The notes: generated by a model not told the origin, from the letters alone. 38,653 nucleotides of DNA from Bacteroidales bacterium UBA1745 (GCA_002314885.1 DCHT01000041.1:5546-44198), one strand, 5' to 3'. Counted from the stretch's first letter, positions 17,498 to 26,166 are shown. A program made the numbers and translations.

Positions 17498-20400
17498 TTA
17501 AAGACCGATCTTAAGAGTGAAGGTGAACTGCTTTGGAAGCGGAACAGCCACACCGCCGGCGTTCGCGAACTCCGGATCCTGGCCGTTCAGTTTCTTGTCT
17601 GCATAGAGGAGGGCGAGGTTTGTGGCCTGCACCTTCATACTGAGGGAATTGAACTTGAGCTTGGAAATCCAGGCCTTAGGGAAGTCGTATGAAAGCGACA
17701 CTTCCTTGAGGCGGATGAAGTCGCCCTTTGCAATACGCTCAGTAGAGTAGTTGTATGCGTTGTAGGCATAGCTCAGCTGAGAGTCATTCTTGTTCTGCCA
17801 GGATGAGGCGATGACAGGAATGGTCGTGTACTTCTCGTCACCTGGGTTGACCCAACGGTTCTTGAACTCCTTAGGCATTGAATCCAGGTCGTTGTATCTG
17901 TTCTTGAACACAGGATCGAGACGGATCACATTGCCGAAGGAATAAGTGAGGAACACATTCAGGCGGAAGCCCTTCCACTGGAATACGTTGCCGAGGGAAC
18001 CTACGTCGGTAGGGTCGGCGCTGCCTGAATACTCAAGGAACTTGAGAGCCTCAGGGTCGGATTCCTGGAAGTAGATGCCTGTAGTGGAGATGTTGCCGTC
18101 CTGGTCCTTGAACATAGGCAGACCTTCGTCATTCAAGCCCACGAACGGAATCGAGAAGATGCCGCGTACAGGGTAGCCTTCCTGTGCGAAGCCGCTGCCG
18201 GTGATCAGGTTGATCATCCTGACGGTGGTCTTCAGGTCGGTAACCACGTTGTTGCTGTGGGAGTAGATGAAGTTGGTGGTCCAGGAGAAGTCCTTCTTCC
18301 TGATATTGGTGGTGGAGAGGGAAATCTCGACACCGTCCGATTTCATAGAGGCGATGTTACCCATCTTCTGAACCTGACCGCCTATACCCTGAGTGTTGAT
18401 GACACCGATGAGGTCATAGTTGTCACGGGTGTACCAGTCGAGGGTGAAGTTGATGCGGTTGTCGAGGAAGCCTGCCTCGAGAGCGAGGTTGAGCTCCTTC
18501 TTCTTCTCGTAGGTGAGGTCCGTATTGGCGAGGTCGTCGATGTAGAGCATAGTCTCGCGCACTGAAGTGGACGGACGCCAAGGAGTGGTGGAAGAAATCA
18601 CCACTGCGGAGTTGGTCACTGAAGAAGGACCGCGGTCTGCGGTAAGGGAGTAGGAAGCCTTGAGGGTGAGGTGCGAGAGGACGTGCTGCAGAGGCTGCAT
18701 AAAGTCCTCGTCGCTCACGTTCCAGGCTGCAGAGAGGTTCCACGTAGGAAGCCAGCGGGCCTGACGGCTCTTGCCGAGCTTGTTGGTACCCTCATAGCGG
18801 ATGGTGCCGTTGAACACGTACTTGCCGTCATAGGAGTAGGTGGCATTTCCGAAGAACGCAGCGGAACGCACGTGGGTATTGGTCATCGTGTAGTAGTTGC
18901 TGTTCTCCTCGGAGCCTCTCTTGAAGGCGCGGTAGTCGTAGTTAGGAGTCTCACCCATTCCGTACTGGATGCCCCAGGCACGGAACCAGGTACCGTGACG
19001 GTCACTGCTGTTGATCTCAGCACCCGCATACGCATTGAGGATGTGCTTGTATGCGATTGTGGTGTTGTAGGAAGCGGTGGCGCGGAAATCCCATCCGAAG
19101 AGGCTGTTGTCGGTCCTCTCGTAGATACCGCCATAAGGCAGGACTGAGACAGGAAGTGCGTAAGGGTTGTCAGGGTCCGTATAGAGGTAAGGGTTGCTGT
19201 TGCGGATGGTGGAAGTGCTCATCTCGCGATATGCAAGTGCCTGGTTGGACTCATCGAGAATGTAGTGTTCCTGGGATGTGCCGGTATACTTCACGGCACC
19301 GAGGGCGCTGAGCTCAAGACCCTTGACAGGGTTGAGCTTGAGTTCTCCCTGCACGCGGAGGTCATACACGTTGAGGTCGATGTAGTTGTTGTCGAGCTCG
19401 TGGAGTATGTTGAACTTCGCATAGTTGCGGGTGTAGAACTCGTCAGGGTCGAGGGCGCGGGAAGTGTTGAGCGCATAGGAGTAAGGGTTGATGTCGAACT
19501 CACGGTTCACCTGGCCGCTCACCACGTCAGTCGTCTGACCAAGGGTTCCAGGAGCCCTCTGGTTACGGTAGCTGGCATTGGCAATGAGGTTCATCGTAAG
19601 CATATCGATGAACTTGTAGGAGGTGTTGATGTTGGCCGTATAGCGGCGCACCTTGCTCTGCTGAGTCCAACCCGGGTCGTCCATAATGGAGAGGGATGCA
19701 TAGTATGTACCCTTGTCTCCACCGCCTGAGGCGCTGATGGAATGGTTCTGGGAAGGAGCCATTGAGAAGAGCACGTCAAACCAGTCGGTGTTCCTGTACT
19801 CAGCGGCACGCAGATAGGCGGCCTTGGCTTCGGCGGTGTTCGCGAGACCGAACTGACCCGAAGTTGCGTTGTAGGTACTGATCAGCTGATACATCTTACC
19901 ATACACACCGCTGCTGGCGGCATTGGCAGTGGACGCATAATTGAGATAGCCCTTCTGCTCCAGTTCCTGGTAGATTTCCATCTGGTCCTGGGAATTCATA
20001 ATGTTGAAGGTCCTGTAATTCGGCTTGAGCCTGGTGGTGATTTCACCGGTGTAGTTGATCCTGGTGGAACCAGCCTTACCCTTCTTGGTCGTGACGACGA
20101 TCACACCGGCCATCGCACGTGCACCGTAGATGGATGTTGCAGAACCGTCCTTGAGGATATCGAAGCTCTCGATATCATCGGAGTTCAGTCCGGCAATGGC
20201 GGATGAGATGAGGGTGTTGGCATCACCTGATGAAAGCTGGTCGGCACTCACGTCGACCACGTCTTCCATAATCACGCCGTCCACAACCCACAGCGGCTTT
20301 GAGGAACCGTAGATGGAAGTTGCACCGCGGACGCGGATCTTAGGTGCGGTACCGAATGTACCTGAGACGTTCTGGACTGACACGCCGGCGGCTCGACCTT

Positions 20401-20833
20401 CGAGGGAACGGCTGATGTCAGCCATACCGCTGATCTGAGACTCGGCAGCATCGACCTTCGTGGTGGAACCCGTGAAGAGTCGCCTGTCCATTTTCTGCAT
20501 ACCGGTAACGACTACCTGCTCCAGCATTTCACTGTCGGGCTGGAGCGTGATGCTCATTTCCGGTTTCACAGCCACTTCCTGATCGGCATATCCGAGACAG
20601 GAAACGACCACCGTGGATGTATTGGCAGGCACACTGAGGGAGAACCTTCCGTCTATGTCCGTGACTGTACCGATCTTGGTACTGCCCTTAACGAAGACAG
20701 AGGCTCCAATCAGCGGCTGACCATCATCCCCTGCGATGACGACACCCTTGATTGTCTGCTGTGCATAAGCACTTACAGAGGCAAGAAGGAGCACCAAAGC
20801 AGCAAAAACTAGTCTGGCCTTTTTCATTGGCAT
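17498..20833 (-). CDS. SusC/RagA family TonB-linked outer-membrane transporter
   Basis: 1111 residues. Signal peptide to about residue 24 (A-Y-A-Q). Carboxypeptidase-regulatory-like domain at about 27-110 (G-Q-P-L-I-G-A-S-V-F-V-K-G and D-I-D-G-R-F-S-L). TonB box-like E-Q-V-V-V-T-G-M follows, then the plug with I-R-V-R-G-A-T-S-I-Y and V-V-D-G-V and the SusC-typical D-I-L-K-D-G-S-A-T-S-I-Y-G-A-R. The 22-strand barrel ends in F-T-F-T-L-K-I-G-L. It imports a ligand across the outer membrane using TonB energy. Start may be ATG 20833 or the ATG two codons later (M-K-K-A-R-L). It leads a six-gene operon. Upstream, a weak promoter (TTG at 20898-20900, 20-base spacer, TATATTGC at 20870-20877, minus strand) is possible. 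No N-terminal extension for an anti-sigma factor is present. Confidence 0.97.
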   Translation of the reverse strand: MPMKKARLVFAALVLLLASVSAYAQQTIKGVVIAGDDGQPLIGASVFVKGSTKIGTVTDIDGRFSLSVPANTSTVVVSCLGYADQEVAVKPEMSITLQPDSEMLEQVVVTGMQKMDRRLFTGSTTKVDAAESQISGMADISRSLEGRAAGVSVQNVSGTFGTAPKIRVRGATSIYGSSKPLWVVDGVIMEDVVDVSADQLSSGDANTLISSAIAGLNSDDIESFDILKDGSATSIYGARAMAGVIVVTTKKGKAGSTRINYTGEITTRLKPNYRTFNIMNSQDQMEIYQELEQKGYLNYASTANAASSGVYGKMYQLISTYNATSGQFGLANTAEAKAAYLRAAEYRNTDWFDVLFSMAPSQNHSISASGGGDKGTYYASLSIMDDPGWTQQSKVRRYTANINTSYKFIDMLTMNLIANASYRNQRAPGTLGQTTDVVSGQVNREFDINPYSYALNTSRALDPDEFYTRNYAKFNILHELDNNYIDLNVYDLRVQGELKLNPVKGLELSALGAVKYTGTSQEHYILDESNQALAYREMSTSTIRNSNPYLYTDPDNPYALPVSVLPYGGIYERTDNSLFGWDFRATASYNTTIAYKHILNAYAGAEINSSDRHGTWFRAWGIQYGMGETPNYDYRAFKRGSEENSNYYTMTNTHVRSAAFFGNATYSYDGKYVFNGTIRYEGTNKLGKSRQARWLPTWNLSAAWNVSDEDFMQPLQHVLSHLTLKASYSLTADRGPSSVTNSAVVISSTTPWRPSTSVRETMLYIDDLANTDLTYEKKKELNLALEAGFLDNRINFTLDWYTRDNYDLIGVINTQGIGGQVQKMGNIASMKSDGVEISLSTTNIRKKDFSWTTNFIYSHSNNVVTDLKTTVRMINLITGSGFAQEGYPVRGIFSIPFVGLNDEGLPMFKDQDGNISTTGIYFQESDPEALKFLEYSGSADPTDVGSLGNVFQWKGFRLNVFLTYSFGNVIRLDPVFKNRYNDLDSMPKEFKNRWVNPGDEKYTTIPVIASSWQNKNDSQLSYAYNAYNYSTERIAKGDFIRLKEVSLSYDFPKAWISKLKFNSLSMKVQATNLALLYADKKLNGQDPEFANAGGVAVPLPKQFTFTLKIGL

Positions 20834-20977
20834 ATTGATTAAAATAGTTGATTGTCAAGTTTCGTGTTTGCAATATAACAACAAAATTTTAATTATCCAA
20901 CATTTTGTACGAAAAAATGTACTAATTCGGAAGAATATCCATATTTTCAGAACAGATTGAATATTTTTCAAAAAAAA

Positions 20978-21008
20978 TTTGGCGGACAAAATATCTTGCG
21001 TATATTTG
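20978..21008 (+). promoter_or_regulatory. Bacteroidota-type promoter of tRNA-Val
   Basis: TTTG at 20978-20981, exactly 19 bases, then TATATTTG at 21001-21008: a full match to the Bacteroidota housekeeping promoter (-33 TTTG, -7 TAnnTTTG). The tRNA begins 15 bases downstream, leaving a short leader. Confidence 0.85.
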
Positions 21009-21023
21009 CAGTCCCAAAGCAAA

Positions 21024-21098
21024 GGGAGCTTAGCTCAGTTGGTTCAGAGCGTCTGCCTTACAAGCAGAGGGTCGGGGGTTCGACTCCCTCAGCTCCCA
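21024..21098 (+). tRNA. tRNA-Val (anticodon UAC)
   Basis: A 75-base cloverleaf. Acceptor stem GGGAGCT/AGCTCCC with discriminator A at 21098, D stem GCTC/GAGC, anticodon stem TCTGC/GCAGA with loop CTTACAA (anticodon TAC), and T arm GGGGG-TTCGACT-CCCTC. The CCA end is not encoded. It stands alone, with its own promoter and terminator, between the SusC operon and the AraC gene. Confidence 0.97.
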
Positions 21099-21100
21099 CT

Positions 21101-21134
21101 AAAAAAGCCTCGCAGAATTCACTGCGGGGCTTTT
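21101..21134. terminator. Intrinsic terminator after tRNA-Val, probably bidirectional
   Basis: A run of six A, the stem GCCTCGCAG / CTGCGGGGC (one G-T pair) with loop AATTCA at 21107-21130, then TTTT. It closes the tRNA on the plus strand and can also serve the AraC gene ending at 21138 on the minus strand. Confidence 0.88.
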
Positions 21135-21137
21135 CTG

Positions 21138-22007
21138 TTATTTCAGCGACATCCTGTATTCTCTCGGCGACAGTCCCGTCACCCTCTTGAAATATTTGCC
21201 GAAAAGCGAGGAGGACATAAAGTTCAGCTTGGTGGAAATCTGGTCTATCGTCAGGTCGGTGGACTTCAGCAGAGCCTTGCTTTCCACGATGGTGAATTCA
21301 TCGATCCAGTCCAGCGCAGGCTTGCCTGTTATATCCTTGACGACCTGGGACAGATACTTGGGAGTCAGACACATAGCATCGGCATACCAGGCCACGGAGC
21401 GTTCCTTCCCGTAGTTTTCCCTGACCAGTCCCAAGAAACGTTTCGCCACCTCGTCCTTACGGGAGATATTCCTGTCCTTCTCGTCCTTCAGACGGCTGAG
21501 CGCGAAGCCGCAGAAGAGGGTCAGCGTCATGTGCTTGACAGCCTCGATACGATATGGATTGTCGCTCATACGGACAAGCACGGTGAGCAGGTAATTGAAA
21601 GCCTTGAGTATCATTCCGTGACCGTCAATCGGGAAAACCGGGTCCTGAATGATAAGGGAGCGCAGCTGCACCGACACATTGCCTTCAGTGAGGATGCTGT
21701 CCGTGAGCCTCTTCGAGATGACCAGGGCATCGAAGGCGGAATCGGCAGAGCGGGACGCGAGTTTCACGACCATACCCTCCATAAGGATGACCATACACGG
21801 CGCCACGATGTGGTGGTCGACCATATTGATCTGGATGTCGGCCGAACCGTGGGTGAAGAAAATCGCATTGGTAGCGTCGGCCAGATACGGTTCCTCGCTG
21901 CTCTGCCAAAGGGTCTTGGCATCCAGCAGCATCAGGTCGTTGCCTATCCTGTCTTCCGTTGCAGACGGGTAGCCGAAATAGTCCCTCCTCTTTATTTCAA
22001 TTGCCAT
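21138..22007 (-). CDS. AraC family transcriptional regulator
   Basis: 289 residues. The C-terminal third (about 183-289) is an AraC-type double helix-turn-helix, with Y-A-D-A-M-C-L-T-P-K-Y-L-S-Q-V-V-K-D in the first helix pair and I-S-T-K-L-N-F-M-S-S-S-L-F-G-K-Y-F-K-R-V-T-G in the second. It ends with the G-L-S-P-R-E-Y-R signature. The N-terminal portion (1-170) resembles a cupin-like sensing domain found in Bacteroidota AraC proteins; no ligand can be named. It is transcribed in the same direction as the SusC operon but is separated from it by the tRNA unit, so it is a candidate rather than demonstrated regulator. It is divergent from the acyl-CoA synthetase gene. It contains one of only five CATG sites in the window. 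Confidence 0.93.
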   Translation of the reverse strand: MAIEIKRRDYFGYPSATEDRIGNDLMLLDAKTLWQSSEEPYLADATNAIFFTHGSADIQINMVDHHIVAPCMVILMEGMVVKLASRSADSAFDALVISKRLTDSILTEGNVSVQLRSLIIQDPVFPIDGHGMILKAFNYLLTVLVRMSDNPYRIEAVKHMTLTLFCGFALSRLKDEKDRNISRKDEVAKRFLGLVRENYGKERSVAWYADAMCLTPKYLSQVVKDITGKPALDWIDEFTIVESKALLKSTDLTIDQISTKLNFMSSSLFGKYFKRVTGLSPREYRMSLK

Positions 22008-22101
22008 AATATTCTACCGTTTTTCCTTTTTCAGGGCAAAGAAAAGGAAATATATGGATAAATTCAAGACAATTATTCCTTTTTTATCATTTTTCACTCT
22101 T

Positions 22102-22109
22102 TACCTTTG
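22102..22109 (+). promoter_or_regulatory. Putative -7 element of the acyl-CoA synthetase promoter
   Basis: TACCTTTG matches TAnnTTTG fully, 35 bases before the ATG at 22144. It lies inside what would be coding sequence if the upstream ATG at 22054 were used, and so supports the later start. No clear -33 TTG. Confidence 0.5.
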
Positions 22110-22143
22110 CACCCGTCATCCGAGAGGATACGAATTATATTTT

Positions 22144-23763
22144 ATGACGTGTACTAATACTCTTGCCGCACTCTATAGAGAGTCAACGGCCAAATTCAGC
22201 AACCTGGTGATGGGTAAGACTGCTGACGGCTCATTCTCCCATACATATGGAGCCTTCCGCCAGTCTTGCGATGCTCTCTCCGACCAGCTTTCGGTTCAAG
22301 GTATCGGAGCAGGCGACAAGGTTGCCATTCTTTCGGCTGGCCATCCCAACTGGGCTGTGGCGTTTTTCGCTGCCACAGCCTACGGGAGGGTGGCTGTGCC
22401 TATCCTGCAGGAATTCACGGAGAATGAGGTGACCAACGTGCTCTCCCACTCCGAAGCAAAGGCGCTCTTCGTGTCGAAGAGGTGCTATAAGAAGGTATCA
22501 GAGGAAATGAGGGCCCAGCTCAGCATCATCATCGAGCTCGACACCCTCGAAGTGCTGCTTGACAACACAGTGAATACGGAGAAGGCACAGGTTGCCGAAC
22601 CGAAGCCCGAAGATCTCGCAGTGCTGATCTACACTTCCGGAACCACCGGAACGGCCAAGGGCGTGATGCTCACCCACGCGAATTTCATCGCCAACCTGAG
22701 CAACTGCTGGGGCGTCCACGTGATCGACACCCACGACGTGATGCTCTCAGTGCTCCCGCTCGCCCACGTGTACGAACTGAGCCTGGGTCTGATCTATCCG
22801 TTCGCAGCCGGTGCCAGCGTCGTATATATGTCCAAGCCGCCTACACCCACCTATCTTATGAAGGTGCTCAAGGAAGTGCGTCCGACCGCGATGCTGATCG
22901 TACCTCTGATCATCGAGAAGGTGTTCAACAGCGTGATTATGCCGCGCATACGCAAAAGTGCCATCCTGACCTGGATGAACCAGCATACCCACAGGCTGCT
23001 GTGCCGCATCATCGGCCGTCAGCTGAAGAAGGCATTCGGCGGAAAGATCGAGTTCCTCGGCATAGGCGGCGCGAAACCGGACGTGACCGTGGAGGCTTTC
23101 CTGAGGGAGGCCAGGTTCCCATACCGCATCGGCTACGGCCTCACGGAGACCTGCCCTCTGCTGTCTTTCAGCTGCTACAAGAACACTATTCCGGGCTCTA
23201 TCGGATGGCCTTGCACCAATGTGCAGCTCAGGCTTGACAATGTCAACCCCCTCACCGGAGAAGGCGAGATCGTGGCCAAGGGAGGCAATATATTCCCAGG
23301 CTACTACAAGGACCCGGAGCGCACCGCAGCGGCTTTCACCGAGGACGGATGGTTCCGCACCAATGACCTGGCCGCAAAGGACGCGGCCGGCCGCTACTAC
23401 ATCAAGGGGCGCCTCAACAATATGATACTCAGCGCCTCCGGCGAAAACATCTATCCGGAAGAGATCGAGAAGGTATTCAGCCAGCTTCCTGAGGTGGAAG
23501 AGGCCATAGTCATCGAGCGCTCAGGCAAGCTCGTCGCCCTCGTGAAGACGGTGGACAACCTGATCGACACAGGTCACGCAAACGACGATGCGGTGAAAGC
23601 GAAGATCGAGGCTCTCAAGTCCAAGATGAGCAGCTACGTCAACGCCCGCGTGAAAAGCAGCTCCAAGATCAATGAGATCGGCATTATGAAGGAGCCGTTC
23701 GACAAGACGGCGACGATGAAGATACGCCGCTTCAAGTATAAGGACGACGCGCCTACAGTTTAG
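22144..23763 (+). CDS. AMP-forming long-chain acyl-CoA synthetase (FadD-like)
   Basis: 539 residues from the ATG at 22144. An in-frame ATG at 22054 would add 30 residues, but that stretch is AT-rich, has no homology I recognise and contains the promoter. The adenylate-forming signature Y163-T-S-G-T-T-G-T-A-K-G-V-M is intact, as is Y-G-L-T-E-T-C-P. The ribose-binding motif reads W-F-R-T-N407-D408, with Asn in place of the usual Gly of TGD. The C-terminal hinge and lysine region follow (Y-I-K-G-R-L-N-N-M-I-L-S-A-S-G-E-N-I-Y-P-E-E-I-E). It would activate fatty acids to acyl-CoA through an acyl-adenylate in the cytoplasm or at the membrane. The exact chain length cannot be read from sequence. It is a single-gene unit ending in a strong terminator. 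Confidence 0.9.
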   Translation: MTCTNTLAALYRESTAKFSNLVMGKTADGSFSHTYGAFRQSCDALSDQLSVQGIGAGDKVAILSAGHPNWAVAFFAATAYGRVAVPILQEFTENEVTNVLSHSEAKALFVSKRCYKKVSEEMRAQLSIIIELDTLEVLLDNTVNTEKAQVAEPKPEDLAVLIYTSGTTGTAKGVMLTHANFIANLSNCWGVHVIDTHDVMLSVLPLAHVYELSLGLIYPFAAGASVVYMSKPPTPTYLMKVLKEVRPTAMLIVPLIIEKVFNSVIMPRIRKSAILTWMNQHTHRLLCRIIGRQLKKAFGGKIEFLGIGGAKPDVTVEAFLREARFPYRIGYGLTETCPLLSFSCYKNTIPGSIGWPCTNVQLRLDNVNPLTGEGEIVAKGGNIFPGYYKDPERTAAAFTEDGWFRTNDLAAKDAAGRYYIKGRLNNMILSASGENIYPEEIEKVFSQLPEVEEAIVIERSGKLVALVKTVDNLIDTGHANDDAVKAKIEALKSKMSSYVNARVKSSSKINEIGIMKEPFDKTATMKIRRFKYKDDAPTV

Positions 23764-23766
23764 AAT

Positions 23767-23802
23767 AAAAAAACAGCCATCTGGTCGATGGCTGTTTTTT
23801 TT
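23767..23802. terminator. Bidirectional intrinsic terminator
   Basis: An A run, an 8-bp stem CAGCCATC / GATGGCTG with loop TGGTC (23774-23794), then eight T. It lies between the converging acyl-CoA synthetase stop (23763) and the EF-hand protein stop (23820), and is flanked by A and T runs so can act on both strands. Confidence 0.92.
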
Positions 23803-23819
23803 GTTTTATGAGTAATTAA

Positions 23820-26090
23820 TTATTCAGCTGGAGCGGCTTCCTCAGCAGGAGTTTCCTCCACGGGAGCCGGAACCGCGATGAGACCCTTCGCTACGCTGTC
23901 GGCGTGAGCGGTGGAGTCACGTACGAAAGCGACTCTCTCGCAGACCGGATCCCACTTGCCGAACATACCCTTGTAATAGTGACCGGCGAATGCTGCGCCG
24001 AGGACTACGACTGCGACTGCAAGCCAGATGAGGGCCTTCTTCCACCAAGGCATAGGCTTCTGGGCGAATGGATCGTCAGCGACAACCTTAGGATACTTGG
24101 CGAGATGAGTGAGGGTAGCACCGAACTTGATGTTCACGATGATCTTGCTGTTGATTGCCCATCCGTTGGCGTTGAGCACAGGACCGAGGTTTCTCTTGCG
24201 GAGCTTGAGCCAGGCGAGGAACATTGACGGACCGGAGATGATCACGATGATTGCGATGAACACGAAGAAGATGGAGTACCAAGGATGCACGAGGGCGGCA
24301 AGAGCAGAGCCGAGGAGGCCTGCAGCCATACCTACGGCAGCAAAGATGCCTGCGAACTTGGCGATGTCGAACGGAGCCTTAGGCTGAGCTGCGGCTGCCT
24401 TCTGATCCTCAGATGCAGAAGCGAGGGTGGTGTTGCTGGCCTTTGCAGTGAGATCTGCATTCACTTTCTTGTCCTTCTCTGCAGCGGACTTGTTGATGCG
24501 GTCCTGGATGGTGTTGGCCATCTTGCGGTAAGGAGCCCAGAATGCCTGGCGCACGCTGGTAGGGTTGTCCACGATCTTGGTGACAACAGCATCGTAATCC
24601 ACACCCTGACGGTCATAGAAGATGGCGTTCTTGCCAGGACGGAGGTTGTCCACGTCACCGTCGGTGAGGGCGGCAGCGATGGTCATAGTCTTGCCTGTCT
24701 TCTTGGAAGTGCAGAGGCAGTAGATGAGATACATACCGCTGAAGCTTGCTACTTCACCCTGCTTGCCCATATCGGCAACCTTGATGCAGAGGTCGAGGGC
24801 GCGCTGGTCGATATAGAGGGTACCGGCCTGGTAGATAGCCTTCACATCACCCTTGTAAGAGTGGTAGAAGTCAGGCATAGATACGTAGTTCTTCAGGAGG
24901 GTGTAGAAGTCACGATAGAGCCAGAGGAGCTTGTCCACGGTGTCGATGGCAGTAGCCTCAGCCTCGAGGGCCTTGTCCTGGGCGATAAGCTCGTCGAGGG
25001 CAGCCTTCTGATCGGCAGCGAGGGTTGCGTTCACGGTCTCGAGACCGAGAGCCTCAACCTCAGCACCCTTCTTGGCACCCTTCCAGGCAGTGTAGGCGGC
25101 GAACTTGGCGAGAGCTGCGTTCCAGTCAGCCTCGGTGATGCTCTCCTTGTCTGCAAAGATGGTGGTGTGGAGAGTGTCCATAGCACCCTTCCAAGCCGGA
25201 TTGACGCCCTCGAATGAGAGTACGCCCTCTGCATTTACGTGAGAGATAGGATAAGCCGCGATCTTGTCGCCGCAGGCGGTGAGGTCCTGGTCGGCGATTT
25301 CGCCTATCTTGGCAGCAGCCACGTCGAGGGTTGCAGCGCTTTCAGTGTTGAAGGCGGCGAGCTTGCAGCGGATGAACCAGTCAGCAACCTTGACCTTCAC
25401 AGCCTCGCAGGCAGCAAGGGCAGCCTCAGTGCCGTCGCCGTATGGGAATACGTTCTCCTTGTCGGCCTCTGCGGCAGCCATCCAAGCGGAATAGTCTGCG
25501 CAGGCAGCGTAGAAGGCTGCAACCTGGTCGGCATTCACGCCGGCAGCACCGCTGCGGTCTGCAACGGAACCGACAGTCGCAATGATGTTCTTGATGACAG
25601 TCTTGAGAGCCTCATCGTCAGTGGAAGCCTCAGTGATGATACCGTCACCGTTGAAGCGGGTCTGAGCGAAGATAGCCACGCTGTCGGAAGTGTCCGCAAC
25701 GCTGATGCTGTCCTTCTCGAGTCCGAGGTTCGCGAGTATCTGCTTTGCTGAATCATAGAGTTTCTTGCCTTCCTCATTCTCCTGGTTGATGGCAGAGAGA
25801 GGGAGAGTATCCTCGCTCTTGAGGAGGAGGTCAGCGTCGTTGAGCACTGAGGTGAGCCACTGTGCAGCAGCCACGATCTCGTTGACGCGGATCTTGCCGT
25901 CATTGTCGGTGTCGAGCAGCTTGAGGGTCTTCTCAGGGAACTCGAGGCCTGAGGTTGGGCAGCTGAGGACTGTCCAAAGTTTCTGGTCAAGCTCGCCGAG
26001 GTGCTTGATGTCCTCGCCGCTCTGGATGTTGATTCTGGTCATACCGCCGATTGAGCTGTACTTCCATTCGTATTTGTTTTCGTTTGCCAT
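23820..26090 (-). CDS. EF-hand membrane protein of unknown function, conserved in Bacteroidota
   Basis: 756 residues from the ATG at 26090 (M-A-N-E-N-K-Y-E-W-K-Y). An in-frame ATG 27 bases upstream is less likely, because the segment is AT-rich leader near the promoter. A canonical EF-hand loop lies at 60-71 (D-T-D-N-D-G-K-I-R-V-N-E). A second, degenerate loop follows near residue 145 (R-F-N-G-D-G-I-I). The middle 400 residues are Ala/Asp/Lys-rich, predicted helical, with no family I can name. Two hydrophobic helices occur at about 577-633, with a third at about 685-705 (L-I-W-L-A-V-A-V-V-V-L-G), before a Pro/Glu-Ala tail. No signal peptide, so the large N-terminal part is probably cytoplasmic. 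It stands alone between convergent and divergent neighbours. I recall similar hypothetical proteins in Bacteroidota; no function is assigned. Confidence 0.85.
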   Translation of the reverse strand: MANENKYEWKYSSIGGMTRINIQSGEDIKHLGELDQKLWTVLSCPTSGLEFPEKTLKLLDTDNDGKIRVNEIVAAAQWLTSVLNDADLLLKSEDTLPLSAINQENEEGKKLYDSAKQILANLGLEKDSISVADTSDSVAIFAQTRFNGDGIITEASTDDEALKTVIKNIIATVGSVADRSGAAGVNADQVAAFYAACADYSAWMAAAEADKENVFPYGDGTEAALAACEAVKVKVADWFIRCKLAAFNTESAATLDVAAAKIGEIADQDLTACGDKIAAYPISHVNAEGVLSFEGVNPAWKGAMDTLHTTIFADKESITEADWNAALAKFAAYTAWKGAKKGAEVEALGLETVNATLAADQKAALDELIAQDKALEAEATAIDTVDKLLWLYRDFYTLLKNYVSMPDFYHSYKGDVKAIYQAGTLYIDQRALDLCIKVADMGKQGEVASFSGMYLIYCLCTSKKTGKTMTIAAALTDGDVDNLRPGKNAIFYDRQGVDYDAVVTKIVDNPTSVRQAFWAPYRKMANTIQDRINKSAAEKDKKVNADLTAKASNTTLASASEDQKAAAAQPKAPFDIAKFAGIFAAVGMAAGLLGSALAALVHPWYSIFFVFIAIIVIISGPSMFLAWLKLRKRNLGPVLNANGWAINSKIIVNIKFGATLTHLAKYPKVVADDPFAQKPMPWWKKALIWLAVAVVVLGAAFAGHYYKGMFGKWDPVCERVAFVRDSTAHADSVAKGLIAVPAPVEETPAEEAAPAE

Positions 26091-26130
26091 ATTGAGATTA
26101 ATTTTACTATAAATCATAGGTATATCCGGG

Positions 26131-26138
26131 CAAATATA
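26131..26138 (-). promoter_or_regulatory. Putative -7 element of the EF-hand protein promoter
   Basis: The minus strand reads TATATTTG, a full match to TAnnTTTG, giving a leader of about 35 bases before the ATG at 26090. This supports that start over the ATG at 26117. No exact -33 TTG is seen. Confidence 0.5.
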
Positions 26139-26158
26139 CTCATTTTGCGTAAAATGTC

Positions 26159-26166
26159 TATTTTTG
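26159..26166 (+). promoter_or_regulatory. Possible -7 element of the EamA gene, very close to its start
   Basis: TATTTTTG matches TAnnTTTG fully and ends 8 bases before the ATG at 26175. If used, transcription would begin only a few bases before the start codon, a near-leaderless mRNA. Without a -33 match or mapped start this is tentative. Confidence 0.35.

Noticed and set aside
20979..22061. A 360-codon open frame on the plus strand
   Set aside because: It runs through the tRNA-Val, its terminator and the antisense of the AraC gene, whose HTH motifs are unmistakable on the other strand.
22054..22143. A 30-residue N-terminal extension of the acyl-CoA synthetase
   Set aside because: AT-rich, hydrophobic by chance, without family similarity, and containing a full-match -7 promoter box; the ATG at 22144 is a better start.
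24285..25217. A 310-codon plus-strand frame
   Set aside because: Antisense to the EF-hand protein gene; composition is the mirror of that gene and no domain is recognisable.
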